50,739 nt of DNA from an uncultured Trichormus sp. GTDB lineage: Bacteria > Cyanobacteriota > Cyanobacteriia > Cyanobacteriales > Nostocaceae. The stretch covers positions 1 through 50,739 of the forward strand of contig CAKZGI010000284.1 in the NCBI GenBank assembly GCA_936914905.1, in the 5' to 3' direction. The position numbers and the translations under genes were made by a program. This document shows positions 1 to 8,048 of this stretch, piece by piece. Under the pieces are notes generated by a model. It was given only the letters and a program-made list of their open reading frames with translations, made no database searches and was not told the DNA's origin. Every line of letters begins with the position of its first letter. Position 1 is the first letter of the stretch.

Positions 1-55
1 CCCAGTACCCAGTACCCAGTACCCAGTACCCAGTACCCAGTACCCAGTACCCAGT
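1..55. repeat. Heptanucleotide tandem repeat CCCAGTA, 7.9 units
   Basis: Seven perfect CCCAGTA units followed by CCCAGT. It is a short tandemly repeated repetitive (STRR) sequence of the type known from heterocystous cyanobacteria. Seven is not a multiple of three, so the tract cycles through all three frames; none contains a stop, and each reads P-S-T-Q-Y-P-V. Unusually, the tract lies in the reading frame of the RsgA N-terminal domain, not between genes. Confidence 0.95.
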
Positions 56-1016
56 CCCTAATCTCCTGTGTACCCGCAGAACTAGGTTGAAGAAAATTGG
101 CCAACAGGTGATGGTGGGCGATCGCGTGATTGTGGAAGAACCTGATTGGGCTGGAGGACGTGGTGCGATCGCTGAAGTTTTACCCCGACAAAGTGAGTTG
201 GACAGACCTGCGATCGCTAATGTTCACCAAATATTGCTGGTGTTTGCCGTGGCTGATCCACCTTTGGAACCTGTTCAGTTGAGTCGGTTTTTAATTAAGG
301 CGGAGTCGATAGGGGTTGATGTGCTGTTGTGTTTGAATAAATGTGATTTAATTTCCCTACAGGAACAGCAAGAAATTAGCGATCACCTGTTTGCTTGGGG
401 CTATAAACCACTATTTATTAGCGTCAAAAATGAGATCAATATTCATCAAGTTGACAAATACTTAAGTAATAAAATCACAGTGATTACTGGCCCTTCTGGT
501 GTGGGAAAATCCAGCTTAATTAATGGGCTAATTCCCGATGTTAACCTGCGAGTGGGAGAAGTTTCTGGTAAATTAGCCCGTGGTCGCCATACTACCCGCC
601 ATGTAGAATTATTTGAAATGCCTAGTGGTGGTTTATTGGCTGATACTCCCGGTTTTAATCAACCTGATTTGGATTGTAGTCCAGAAGAATTAATATATTA
701 TTTTCCCGAAGCAAGAACAAGGTTAGAAGTGGTTAGTTGTCGGTTTAGTGATTGCTTACATCGAGATGAACCTGATTGTGCTGTGGGTAGTGATTGGGAA
801 AGGTATGACCATTATTTAGAATTTTTGGATGATGCGATCGCATATCAGAATTATCTTAAACAACAAGCTGATCCTGAATCTACATTAAAACTGAAAAGCA
901 AAGGTCAAGGTCAAAATCAGTATGAACCGAAGTTAGAAAGTAAAAAATATCGTCGTGTTTCTCGTCGCGTGCAAGTGCAGAATTTACAAGATTTATATAC
1001 AGAAAGTGAAGAATAA
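3..1016 (+). CDS. rsgA: Ribosome small subunit-dependent GTPase RsgA (5' partial)
   Basis: Circularly permuted GTPase that helps late 30S ribosome maturation. The motifs come in the permuted order: G4 NKCD, then G1 GPSGVGKSS, then G3 DTPGF. The C-terminal zinc-knuckle pattern CRFSDCLHRDEPDC follows. A TTG at 87 could be called as start, but the frame stays open upstream and reads NLLCTRRTRLKKIG, which is the conserved end of the RsgA OB-fold domain. The real start is therefore left of the window. The upstream codons run through the heptamer tract, giving Q-Y-P-V-P-S-T repeats in the OB domain. The C-terminal tail (KSKGQGQNQYEPK) is polar and lineage-specific. Identification is firm; the N-terminus is not visible. 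Confidence 0.93.
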   Translation, partial: QYPVPSTQYPVPSTQYPVPNLLCTRRTRLKKIGQQVMVGDRVIVEEPDWAGGRGAIAEVLPRQSELDRPAIANVHQILLVFAVADPPLEPVQLSRFLIKAESIGVDVLLCLNKCDLISLQEQQEISDHLFAWGYKPLFISVKNEINIHQVDKYLSNKITVITGPSGVGKSSLINGLIPDVNLRVGEVSGKLARGRHTTRHVELFEMPSGGLLADTPGFNQPDLDCSPEELIYYFPEARTRLEVVSCRFSDCLHRDEPDCAVGSDWERYDHYLEFLDDAIAYQNYLKQQADPESTLKLKSKGQGQNQYEPKLESKKYRRVSRRVQVQNLQDLYTESEE

Positions 1017-1454
1017 ATATACTTAGACCAATCTCTTTACGGAATCAAATCATAAATAAAACGATTTTAGCGACTGTGTTCCTGACTAGAATAGGATTTT
1101 CAGGCTTTGATACCTCTCTTGTGATTTTTGTAAAACTCGGCATACATTTTGAATTTTGTTGGCGCAGCCTGCTGGAAGCACTATTTTGTTAGCGTAGCTC
1201 TTATGCAAGAAGCATTTTGAATTCACGGCGGTACTAGATAGCTGACGACCTATGAAGTTTCAATTTTTTGAAAAGGGATCTCTCATACAGCAAGGTAGGC
1301 AACTGGTAGCTATCTTCATCCAGATCACCAGAACCCAACAGACTTATAAACATAACTGATAAAACTACTGTGATGATCCCGATATAGTCTTAAAATATTG
1401 TTAATTTCTGCCCAACTCTCGACCTTCAATTTACAGGAACACCCCAGAATCATT
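1017..1454. other. Intergenic region between rsgA and the GH57 gene
   Basis: No gene is visible. It holds a small dispersed-repeat patch (around 1160-1225, with GGCGCAGCCTGC and TTAGCGTAGCTC) of the kind scattered through Nostocales genomes, and presumably the promoter of the GH57 gene. No clear terminator was found. Confidence 0.5.
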
Positions 1455-3044
1455 ATGGCTATAGGCTACCTTGCGCTTGTACTCCATGCCCACTTGCCCT
1501 TCGTTCGTCACCCAGAAAGTGACTACGTGCTGGAGGAGGAATGGCTATATGAAGCCATTACCGAAACTTACATCCCCTTATTGAAAGTATTTGAAGGCTT
1601 AAAGCGAGATGGCATCGACTTTAAAATCACGATGAGTATGACACCGCCCCTAGTGTCGATGCTGCGTGATCCTTTGCTGCAAGAATGCTATGATGCACAT
1701 CTAGCTCAACTAGAAGAACTAATACAGCTAGAAGTAGGGCGAAATATTCATAATGGGCATTTGCGCTATTTAGCTGAACATTACGCCACTGAATTTAATG
1801 AAGCCCGTCAGGTTTGGGAAAAATACGACGGTGATTTAGTTACAGCTTTTAAACAGTACCAAGATTGTAATAACTTAGAAATTATCACCTGTGGCGCTAC
1901 TCATGGCTACTTGCCGCTGATGAAAATGTATCCAGAAGCTGTGTGGGCGCAGATTCAGGTGGCTTGTGAACATTACGAGCAAACTTTTGGACAAGCACCC
2001 AGAGGCATTTGGTTGCCAGAATGCGCCTACTATGAAGGGGTAGAGCGAATGTTAGCGGATGCCGGATTACGCTATTTCCTCACTGATGGACATGGCATAT
2101 TATACGCCCGTCCCCGTCCCCGCTATGGTACTTATGCCCCGATTTTCACAGAAACTGGTGTAGCTGCTTTTGGTCGGGATCATGAATCTTCTCAACAGGT
2201 ATGGTCTTCGGAAGTAGGCTATCCTGGTGCAGCAGAATACCGGGAATTTTACAAAGATTTGGGCTGGGAAGCTGAATATGAATATATTAAGCCCTACATT
2301 ATGCCCAATGGTCAACGTAAAAATACGGGAATTAAGTATCATAAAATTACCGGACGTGGTTTAGGTCTTTCTGATAAGGCGCTTTATGATCCTTACTGGG
2401 CAAAGGAAAAAGCAGCAGAACACGCTGCTAACTTCATGTATAACCGTGAACGCCAGTCTGAACATTTACATGGAATTATGGGTCGTCCCCCGGTGATTGT
2501 TTCTCCCTATGATGCAGAGTTATTTGGTCACTGGTGGTATGAGGGTCCATGGTTCATTGATTATTTGTTCCGCAAGTCATGGTATGACCAAGGAACTTAT
2601 GAAATGACCCACTTAGCTGATTATTTGCGCGCTAACCCGACACAACAAGTCTGTCGTCCTTCCCAGTCGAGTTGGGGTTATAAGGGTTTCCATGAGTATT
2701 GGTTGAATAATACAAATGTCTGGATTTATCCGCATTTACATAAGGCTGCGGAACGGATGATTGAAATTTCCAAATTGGAACCCGAGGATGAGTTACAATG
2801 GAAAGCTTTGAATCAAGCAGCGCGGGAGTTATTATTAGCACAATCTTCTGACTGGGCGTTTATTATGCGGACAGGAACAATGGTTCCCTATGCGGTGAGA
2901 AGAACGCGATCGCACTTGATGCGGTTTAATAAACTGTATGAAGATGTGAAAATTGGCAAAGTTGATAGTGGTTGGTTGGAAAAAGTCGAATTCATGGATA
3001 ATATTTTCCCCAACATTAACTATCGAGTTTACCGTCCTATGTAG
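1455..3044 (+). CDS. GH57-family 1,4-alpha-glucan branching enzyme
   Basis: 529-residue glycoside hydrolase family 57 protein of the branching-enzyme type, which makes alpha-1,6 branches in glycogen. The N-terminal barrel opens with ALVLHAHLPFVRHPE. The nucleophile motif is GIWLPECAYYEG (about residue 190) and the acid/base motif is SPYDAELFGHWW (about residue 355); a DUF1957-type C-terminal helical region follows. An in-frame ATG at 1398 would add 19 residues (MLISAQLSTF...) that do not look like the family, so the ATG giving MAIGYLALV is preferred. No gene of the same operon adjoins it. No lesions seen. Confidence 0.9.
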   Translation: MAIGYLALVLHAHLPFVRHPESDYVLEEEWLYEAITETYIPLLKVFEGLKRDGIDFKITMSMTPPLVSMLRDPLLQECYDAHLAQLEELIQLEVGRNIHNGHLRYLAEHYATEFNEARQVWEKYDGDLVTAFKQYQDCNNLEIITCGATHGYLPLMKMYPEAVWAQIQVACEHYEQTFGQAPRGIWLPECAYYEGVERMLADAGLRYFLTDGHGILYARPRPRYGTYAPIFTETGVAAFGRDHESSQQVWSSEVGYPGAAEYREFYKDLGWEAEYEYIKPYIMPNGQRKNTGIKYHKITGRGLGLSDKALYDPYWAKEKAAEHAANFMYNRERQSEHLHGIMGRPPVIVSPYDAELFGHWWYEGPWFIDYLFRKSWYDQGTYEMTHLADYLRANPTQQVCRPSQSSWGYKGFHEYWLNNTNVWIYPHLHKAAERMIEISKLEPEDELQWKALNQAARELLLAQSSDWAFIMRTGTMVPYAVRRTRSHLMRFNKLYEDVKIGKVDSGWLEKVEFMDNIFPNINYRVYRPM

Positions 3045-3121
3045 GTAAAAATCATCTGGGGTGGGCATTTTGCCTGCCCTGGGTATCAGATTTCATACAT
3101 AATAGAATTATCTCTTGAAAT

Positions 3122-3288
3122 TCATTTCCTGGTTAAGTATTCCCCTGCTAACCATTGATTCTCCTTTTCTGGTAGAAAATCTGATTTGACAACTAAATTA
3201 GCATCAAAAGGACATTCCACGCGAAAAGCAGATTATAGATAAACCTGTTTCTGAGGCTGCTAAATCTCTCGCTTTTTGATAACATTAA
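3122..3288 (-). pseudogene. DUF29 C-terminal fragment, truncated by IS
   Basis: Reading the minus strand gives CYQKARDLAASETGLSI, then, one frame over, FRVECPFDANLVV...DFLPEKENQW, ending at TGA. This is the typical tail of the cyanobacterial DUF29 family (alanine-rich helix, then a P-ECP- motif and D-FLPE). The N-terminal two thirds are missing: the fragment begins exactly where the adjacent insertion sequence starts. A frameshift separates the two blocks. It is the first of three DUF29 remnants within 3.5 kb. Confidence 0.55.
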
Positions 3289-4424
3289 TAGGACTTACGC
3301 ATTGACAAAGTAGCAAAATAGTGTAGTGATAAAAAATGTCATCTACTTAGCAGGTATCGGAGAATTAGAGAAATAACGAAACCTTCTACAGCAGAATGCA
3401 ATCTGGAACATTAAACTCTGTTATTGCTATCAGAACCAAAGCATGGGGGATGTTGTAGATTGGCACAGATATTGGGAAAGGTTTCAGATGACAGTGTGAA
3501 TAGATTATTGCTTAGAGAGATATACGAACCGAAATATTTATTCGATACAGTAAGGAAAATCATAAATTAGGAGGGATTTCAAGTGTAGATGACACAGTAG
3601 TACGCAAATTGTATAGTGACCCAAAAAATGCAGAATTAATCAGTTATTTTTGGTCTGGGAAATATCATAAGAGCATCAAAGGAATAAATTTAATCACACT
3701 GTACTATAGTGATGTCTATAGAAATTCAGTACCAATAAATTACAGAATATACGACAAAAAGGAGGGAAAGACGAAGAACTATTATTTTCAGGAAATGCTC
3801 AAGGAAGTGATTGATTGGAGTGTAAAACCAAGAATAGTTACAGGAGACAGTTGGTATTCAGGGGTAGAAAGCTTCAAATTTTTAAAAAACCAGAAATCGG
3901 GTTTTCTATTTGGGATTGAGAAAAATAGAAGCGTATCACATAAACTGGAAAAGTATTGTCTCTTAAGTAGTGTAGAAATTCTCAATGAAGGTTTGATAAA
4001 TCATTTGAGAGCATTTGGATTGCTCTAATTGTTTAGGCAAGACTTCAAAAAAGAAGACTCTAGAGAGAGTATAGTTTATCTACCAGATGAAGAAGCTCTC
4101 AATCAAATCACCAAAAGTGAATTTGTGACAATTCATGATACTCATTGGGGGATTGAAAGTTTTCATAGAGCCATCAAACAAGTGTGTGGAATTTATGGAT
4201 TTATGGTTAGAGATAGCCAAGCAATTAAAACACAGATATTTTGTTCACTTCAAGCATTTGTTTGTTTAGAAAAAATGCGCTATGAAAACATAATTTCTAA
4301 TTGGTTTGAATTACAAAGGAACTTATTAACTTTAGTTGTGCGCGATTACATTGTGGAAAATCTTACCAATGGTGGTACTGCTTAATACCCATGGGTGAGT
4401 TTTTTTGTCAATGCGTAACTCCTA
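3289..4424 (+). mobile_element. Insertion sequence, DDE transposase type, copy 1 (dead)
   Basis: About 1136 bp bounded by imperfect inverted repeats: left TAGGACTTACGCATTGACAA, right end reading inward TAGGAGTTACGCATTGACAA. A near-identical element lies at 30624-32937. No convincing target duplication was found at the ends. The transposase gene is broken. Confidence 0.85.
3338..4385 (+). pseudogene. DDE transposase pseudogene (IS copy 1)
   Basis: The remaining protein reads in three pieces. The first (LLLLSEPKHGGCC... to FDTVRKIIN) has an in-frame TAA just upstream of it where copy 2 has TAC. The second begins SSVDDTVVRKLYSDPKNAEL and ends at a TAA at 4026-4028 where copy 2 has AAA. The third continues in frame to ENLTNGGTA. 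The DDE residues can be placed: D in SVDDTV, D in VTGDSWYSG, E in HWGIESFHRA. A one-base loss at AAATTAGGAGGG shifts the frame between IIN and LGG; the same lesion is in copy 2. The family resembles IS4/IS701-like DDE transposases, but the exact family is not certain. Confidence 0.8.
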
Positions 4425-4461
4425 TAATATTTAAATTTAGTAGTATTCTCTGACAGTGGAC

Positions 4462-4797
4462 TCAAGTAATTTCAACTAATGCTTCACCGGAAGACAAAAT
4501 TTTCAAAGCTTCCAGTAAATTTGCACTCGAAATCTCTCTCAGCCTAGCATTAGAAGTATTACCACAGGTTAGCCAGATGATTTGCGGTGGTCGTGTTCCC
4601 AGACGATCAACTAAATCAACAAAGTCGCTATTTTTAGTCATAAAGATAAATCCTTGAGCTTTTGCAGCCTCAAAAATTTCCTCATCTTCAGCATTTCTTA
4701 GTCCCACATCATGCAAGGCTAAGACGGTTATACTAAATGTCTGATTATTCCAAGTAGCAATAGATGGTGATAAGTGTGCATCAACCCAAATTATCAT
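4462..4797 (-). CDS. DUF5615 PIN-like protein (orphan toxin-type)
   Basis: 111 residues beginning MIIWVDAHLSPSIATW, with EDEEIFEAAKAQG and MTKNSDFVDL carrying the acidic residues expected of a PIN-like (Mut7-C/DUF5615) fold, and a C-terminal helix EALKILSSGEALVEI. Family members are usually the second gene of a toxin-antitoxin pair behind a small DUF433 antitoxin. Here no DUF433 frame precedes it: five bases upstream the opposite strand already carries a DUF29 remnant. It is one of the few intact-looking accessory genes in this stretch. Nuclease activity is inferred from family only. Confidence 0.7.
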   Translation of the reverse strand: MIIWVDAHLSPSIATWNNQTFSITVLALHDVGLRNAEDEEIFEAAKAQGFIFMTKNSDFVDLVDRLGTRPPQIIWLTCGNTSNARLREISSANLLEALKILSSGEALVEIT

Positions 4798-4801
4798 GTA
4801 A

Positions 4802-5421
4802 CTAACACCGGAGAAAATAACAACTCAAACCCTATACAACCAAGGTTATTACCTATGGCTGGGAACAACTATCAATCAACTTCGCACAGGGGAGTTTTCT
4901 GCTCTTAATTTAGAGGATTTATTAGAAGAATTAGAAACTCTAAGTAGAACTCAAAAACGAATAATTCAAAATTTATAAATTAAGCTTCTTGTACATCTAC
5001 TTAAACTTAAATATTGGGATAAGTAGGTGGGCGGAAAAATTGATAACTATGTCATGGCGAATGCAGCCAAGGGGAATCAAGCAATCCCAAGGGTTTCAGG
5101 TAATTTAAATTTTGTTACATAGTTATGTTTATTTGTGTCTACCTACTTAGTGAAAGAGAATGTAATAAAGGACATTGGAAAGGTGAAATTAGAACATTTC
5201 GCAGACAGATAAAAGATGAACTCAAAGATAGTCCCAGTTTAAAACATTACATCTTAGAAACATTTGATGAATGTTATCAAGAATCGAGAAAGGAAGCATC
5301 TGATCGCTCACAACTTCCCCTCGATACATTCCCTCTTATTACCATCGGTTCTTTAGAAGAAATCCTCGATGAAAATTGGTTTCCTGAATATGGCTGCAAT
5401 CATCACGGTAAAGACGATTAA
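4802..5421 (+). pseudogene. DUF29 gene split by a MITE
   Basis: The 5' part reads TTQTLYNQGYYLWLGTTINQ...LEELETLSRTQKRIIQNL, a stop (TAA 4976-4978), then IKLLVHLLKLKYWD in the same frame. The 3' part, after the MITE, reads SERECNKGHWKGEIRTFRRQ through the C-terminal DxNWFPE motif. Removing the 126-bp MITE and one TA copy rejoins YWD to SERE in frame, giving a normal DUF29 of about 160 residues. There is no ATG at the 5' end (a TAA at 4799-4801 precedes the frame). At least three lesions: lost start, one nonsense codon, one insertion. The DUF29 function is unknown. Confidence 0.8.
5022..5147. mobile_element. 126-bp MITE, copy 1, with TA target duplication
   Basis: Starts AGTAGGTGGGCGG and ends with TGTCTACCTACT, whose reverse complement is AGTAGGTAGACA; the inverted repeats continue imperfectly inward around ATAACTATGT. 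It is flanked by TA on both sides (5020-5021 and 5148-5149), as expected for IS630/Tc1-type transposition. A copy of the same length lies at 18656-18781 and a diverged one at 18349-18460. No coding capacity of its own. Confidence 0.9.
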
Positions 5422-5462
5422 AATAGATATACAAATCACGCTTCCTCAAGGAGTATCTAGCA

Positions 5463-6121
5463 GTGCAGCCAGATTTAATCTGCTTAGGAATTAGCAAAGG
5501 GGAACTAAGACGCTTAACTGGGTTTGATCCAGAAGACGTTTTTCGACCCTCAATTATGGCAAACAAGGAAAAGCGTATGGGCTTTTTCTTCAATGAAGGT
5601 TTGGCTTTAGCACTGACACCAATTATTGTCGGCTTTATTTATGCTTTTATAATTTTGCCCACCTTGGGATCTTCCGACAAATTGGGCGTTATATTACTGA
5701 TTATTGTACCCGTTGCCGTGGTTGTGGGGCGATCACTCTGGCGGAAAAAACCTGTCCCCATGCATTGACAATCCTCCTAGACGAAGTTGATAAATATCAC
5801 GCAGTAGTTCAAGCTATAGATATCAACGACCAACTGACTAACTCTGGTAACTCCCAAAGTAACATTAGCGACAGAGAAGAGGTAATATCTGCACTACAAC
5901 TGATTTGAGAGGATTTAGTTCGTGCCTTAAAAAGTGAACGGACTTTGCGCGATAATAAAAAACTGCTGGCTAACAACCAAGATTTAGTGCTAAATAATTT
6001 AGCCAATCTACAAACCTTAGAAGTTAGTAATCAAGCCAGTGAATATGCACAACTGCTAAACCAATCATTGCAAATATCTTTAGATATAGAAGCAGAAATC
6101 AGAAAACTCAGAAAAGTGTAA
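5463..6121 (+). pseudogene. Two-TM, coiled-coil protein, frameshifted and with nonsense codon
   Basis: GTG start with a good ribosome site (AAGGAG at 5448-5453, 9-nt spacer). The first 98 codons encode a cytosolic leader with a GFDPEDVF motif, then two hydrophobic segments (ALTPIIVGFIYAFIILP and LGVILLIIVPVAVVVG) and SLWRKK. The frame then stops at 5766-5768. One frame over it continues CPHALTILLDEVDKYHAVVQ and a long helical, coiled-coil-like tail to LRKV, interrupted by one TGA at 5906-5908. Adding one base to the A6 run before CCTGTCC would join both halves, so loss of an A is the likely cause. I do not recognise the family. Confidence 0.6.
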
Positions 6122-6189
6122 TCATAGATTTATTTGAACAAATTCCATGCTAAAACCTTAATCTTTATATTCAATTAGGAGAATCCTAA

Positions 6190-6654
6190 ATGATATCTAA
6201 ATTATTGAGTCAAACTCTTTATGAACAGGATTATCCCCAATGGTTAGAAACGACTTTAGAACAATTACAAGCACAAGATATAGAAAATCTTGATTGGGAG
6301 CATTTAATTGAGGAGATTGCCACATTGGGTAATTAACAAAAACAAAAACTGGAAAGTTATCTACTGCAACTTCTCAAACATATCCTATTTTATCAGCATT
6401 GGAGTCTTCCTGACTGTAAAAATCATTGGGAAGTAGAAATTGATAATTCTCGAGTAGAAATTAGGAAGTTAACTAAATCAGAAAACCTCTACAATTATCT
6501 CAATTATCTGTTGAAAGTGCTGGATGAAGTATATAATGATGCAGAACGACAAGCCAAGAAAAAAAGTGGTTTAAATTGTTTTCCCCAAACTTGCCCTTAC
6601 ACAATTGAAAAAATTTTAGATGTAGAATATTTACCACCATTTACATACTTATGA
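6190..6654 (+). pseudogene. DUF29 protein with one nonsense codon
   Basis: ATG with AGGAG upstream (6178-6182). It reads SQTLYEQDYPQWLETTLEQL, LIEEIATLGN, then TAA at 6334-6336, then QKQKLESYLLQLLKHILFYQ to CPYTIEKILDVEYLPP. The length (154 residues plus the internal stop) and both ends match the DUF29 family, so the only visible lesion is the stop where related proteins usually have an R/L codon (GNRQKQ). The terminal TGA overlaps the ATG of the next gene (ATGA), a coupling that suggests they were once co-translated. Confidence 0.8.
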
Positions 6655-7973
6655 ATAACCAACCCAAAATAATCGTTTTAGATGATGATCCAACAGGTTC
6701 TCAAACTGTCCATAGTTGTTTACTTTTGATGCGTTGGGATGTGGAAACTTTGCGTTTAGGATTAAAAGATGACGCTCCCATTTTCTTTATTTTAACTAAT
6801 ACGCGATCTCTCACACCAGAAGCAGCCGCAACCGTCACCAGAGAAGTTTGTCATAATCTGAAAATCGCCTTAGCAGCAGAAAACATAGATGATTTTCTCG
6901 TAGTTAGTCGTTCTGACTCCACCTTACGCGGACATTATCCCATTGAAACTGATGTCATCGCCGAAGAACTCGGACTATTTGACGCTCATTTTCTCGTCCC
7001 GGCATTTTTTGAAGGTGGAAGAATTACCCGCGATAGCATCCATTATCTAATTAATGATGGTATTCCTACCCCAGTCCATGAAACAGAATTTGCTCGTGAC
7101 TCCGTCTTTGGTTACAATTACAGCTACCTGCCCAAATATGTACAAGAAAAAACCAAAGAACGCATTAAAGAAGATACTGTTACTAGATTTTTACTGGCAG
7201 ATATTCGTAGTGGTAGTTTAGAAAAATTATTGGAACTCCATGATAATCAGTGTGGAGTTGTAGACGGAGAAAACCAAACGGATCTTAACACTTTTGCCGT
7301 TGATATCTTAACAGCTGCAAGTCAAGGAAAACGCTTTTTATTCCGTTCGGCTGCTAGTATTTTAACAGCTTTAGCTGCCTTACCTCCCCAACCCATAGCC
7401 GCTGAAAATATGGCAGAATATGTGCGTGGTGCTAAACCAGGTGCAGTCATAGTTGGTTCTCACGTTAAAAAAACGACCCAACAATTAGAGTCTTTATTAC
7501 AAACCCAGGGAACAGTAGGAATTGAAATCAGTGTATCTAGATTACTTGATCATGGAGAAAATCAAACTGCCCAATTACTGCAAGAAAGTTTAGAAGAAAT
7601 CAGGATAGTACATAATTCAGGAAAAACACCGGTAATTTATACTAGTCGTCAAGAATTGACCTTTAAAGATGTCAAAACTAGATTAGACTTTGGGGCAACA
7701 GTTTCCGCTTTGTTAATGGATATTGTTCAGGGTTTACCAGCAGATATAGGATTTTTAATTAGCAAAGGTGGGATTACCTCTAACGATGTTTTGAGTACGG
7801 GATTAGCGTTAACTTCAGCCAGATTACTGGGTCAAATTTTAGCAGGTTGTTCAATGGTAATTACACCATCTGATCATCCTCAGTTTCCTAACTTGCCAGT
7901 GGTACTTTTTCCCGGTAATGTCGGTAACGCCGATGCATTAGCTACAATTTATAAAAGATTGACGACAAAATAA
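6651..7973 (+). CDS. Four-carbon acid sugar kinase family protein (DUF1537)
   Basis: 440 residues. The N-terminal domain opens KIIVLDDDPTGSQTVHS and carries SRSDSTLRGHYP, both hallmarks of the DUF1537/OtnK-type kinase family. The C-terminal nucleotide-binding domain has SKGGITSNDVL and ends with VVLFPGNVG. Known members phosphorylate four-carbon sugar acids such as erythronate or threonate; the substrate here is not known and no aldolase or dehydrogenase partner adjoins it. Its start overlaps the stop of the DUF29 pseudogene; minC follows about 75 bp downstream on the same strand. No lesions. Confidence 0.85.
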   Translation: MNNQPKIIVLDDDPTGSQTVHSCLLLMRWDVETLRLGLKDDAPIFFILTNTRSLTPEAAATVTREVCHNLKIALAAENIDDFLVVSRSDSTLRGHYPIETDVIAEELGLFDAHFLVPAFFEGGRITRDSIHYLINDGIPTPVHETEFARDSVFGYNYSYLPKYVQEKTKERIKEDTVTRFLLADIRSGSLEKLLELHDNQCGVVDGENQTDLNTFAVDILTAASQGKRFLFRSAASILTALAALPPQPIAAENMAEYVRGAKPGAVIVGSHVKKTTQQLESLLQTQGTVGIEISVSRLLDHGENQTAQLLQESLEEIRIVHNSGKTPVIYTSRQELTFKDVKTRLDFGATVSALLMDIVQGLPADIGFLISKGGITSNDVLSTGLALTSARLLGQILAGCSMVITPSDHPQFPNLPVVLFPGNVGNADALATIYKRLTTK

Positions 7974-7975
7974 TT

Positions 7976-8040
7976 AGTTATCAGTTACCAGTGAACAGTG
8001 ATCAGTTATCGCTGTCACCTGTCACCTATTCCCTATTTCC
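7976..8040. repeat. STRR-like spacer between the kinase gene and minC
   Basis: Degenerate repeats of TCAGTTA / CAGTGA / CTGTCACCTG occupy nearly the whole gap between the stop of the kinase gene and the minC start, so minC has little room for a classical promoter here. Confidence 0.6.
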
Positions 8041-8048
8041 AATTACGA

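Noticed and set aside
1-55. CRISPR-like array
   Set aside because: Units are 7 bp and contiguous with no spacers; it is an STRR. The same holds for the arrays at 26166, 39427 and 40813.
5125-5421. Independent gene starting MFICVYLL
   Set aside because: The first eight codons are MITE sequence and the rest is the 3' half of a DUF29 gene; treated as part of the split pseudogene.
5640-5800. Zinc-ribbon-like protein CTRCRGCG in the alternate frame
   Set aside because: The cysteines arise from reading the membrane-helix codons one frame over; the hydrophobic frame is the better coding choice and the frames join at the A run.
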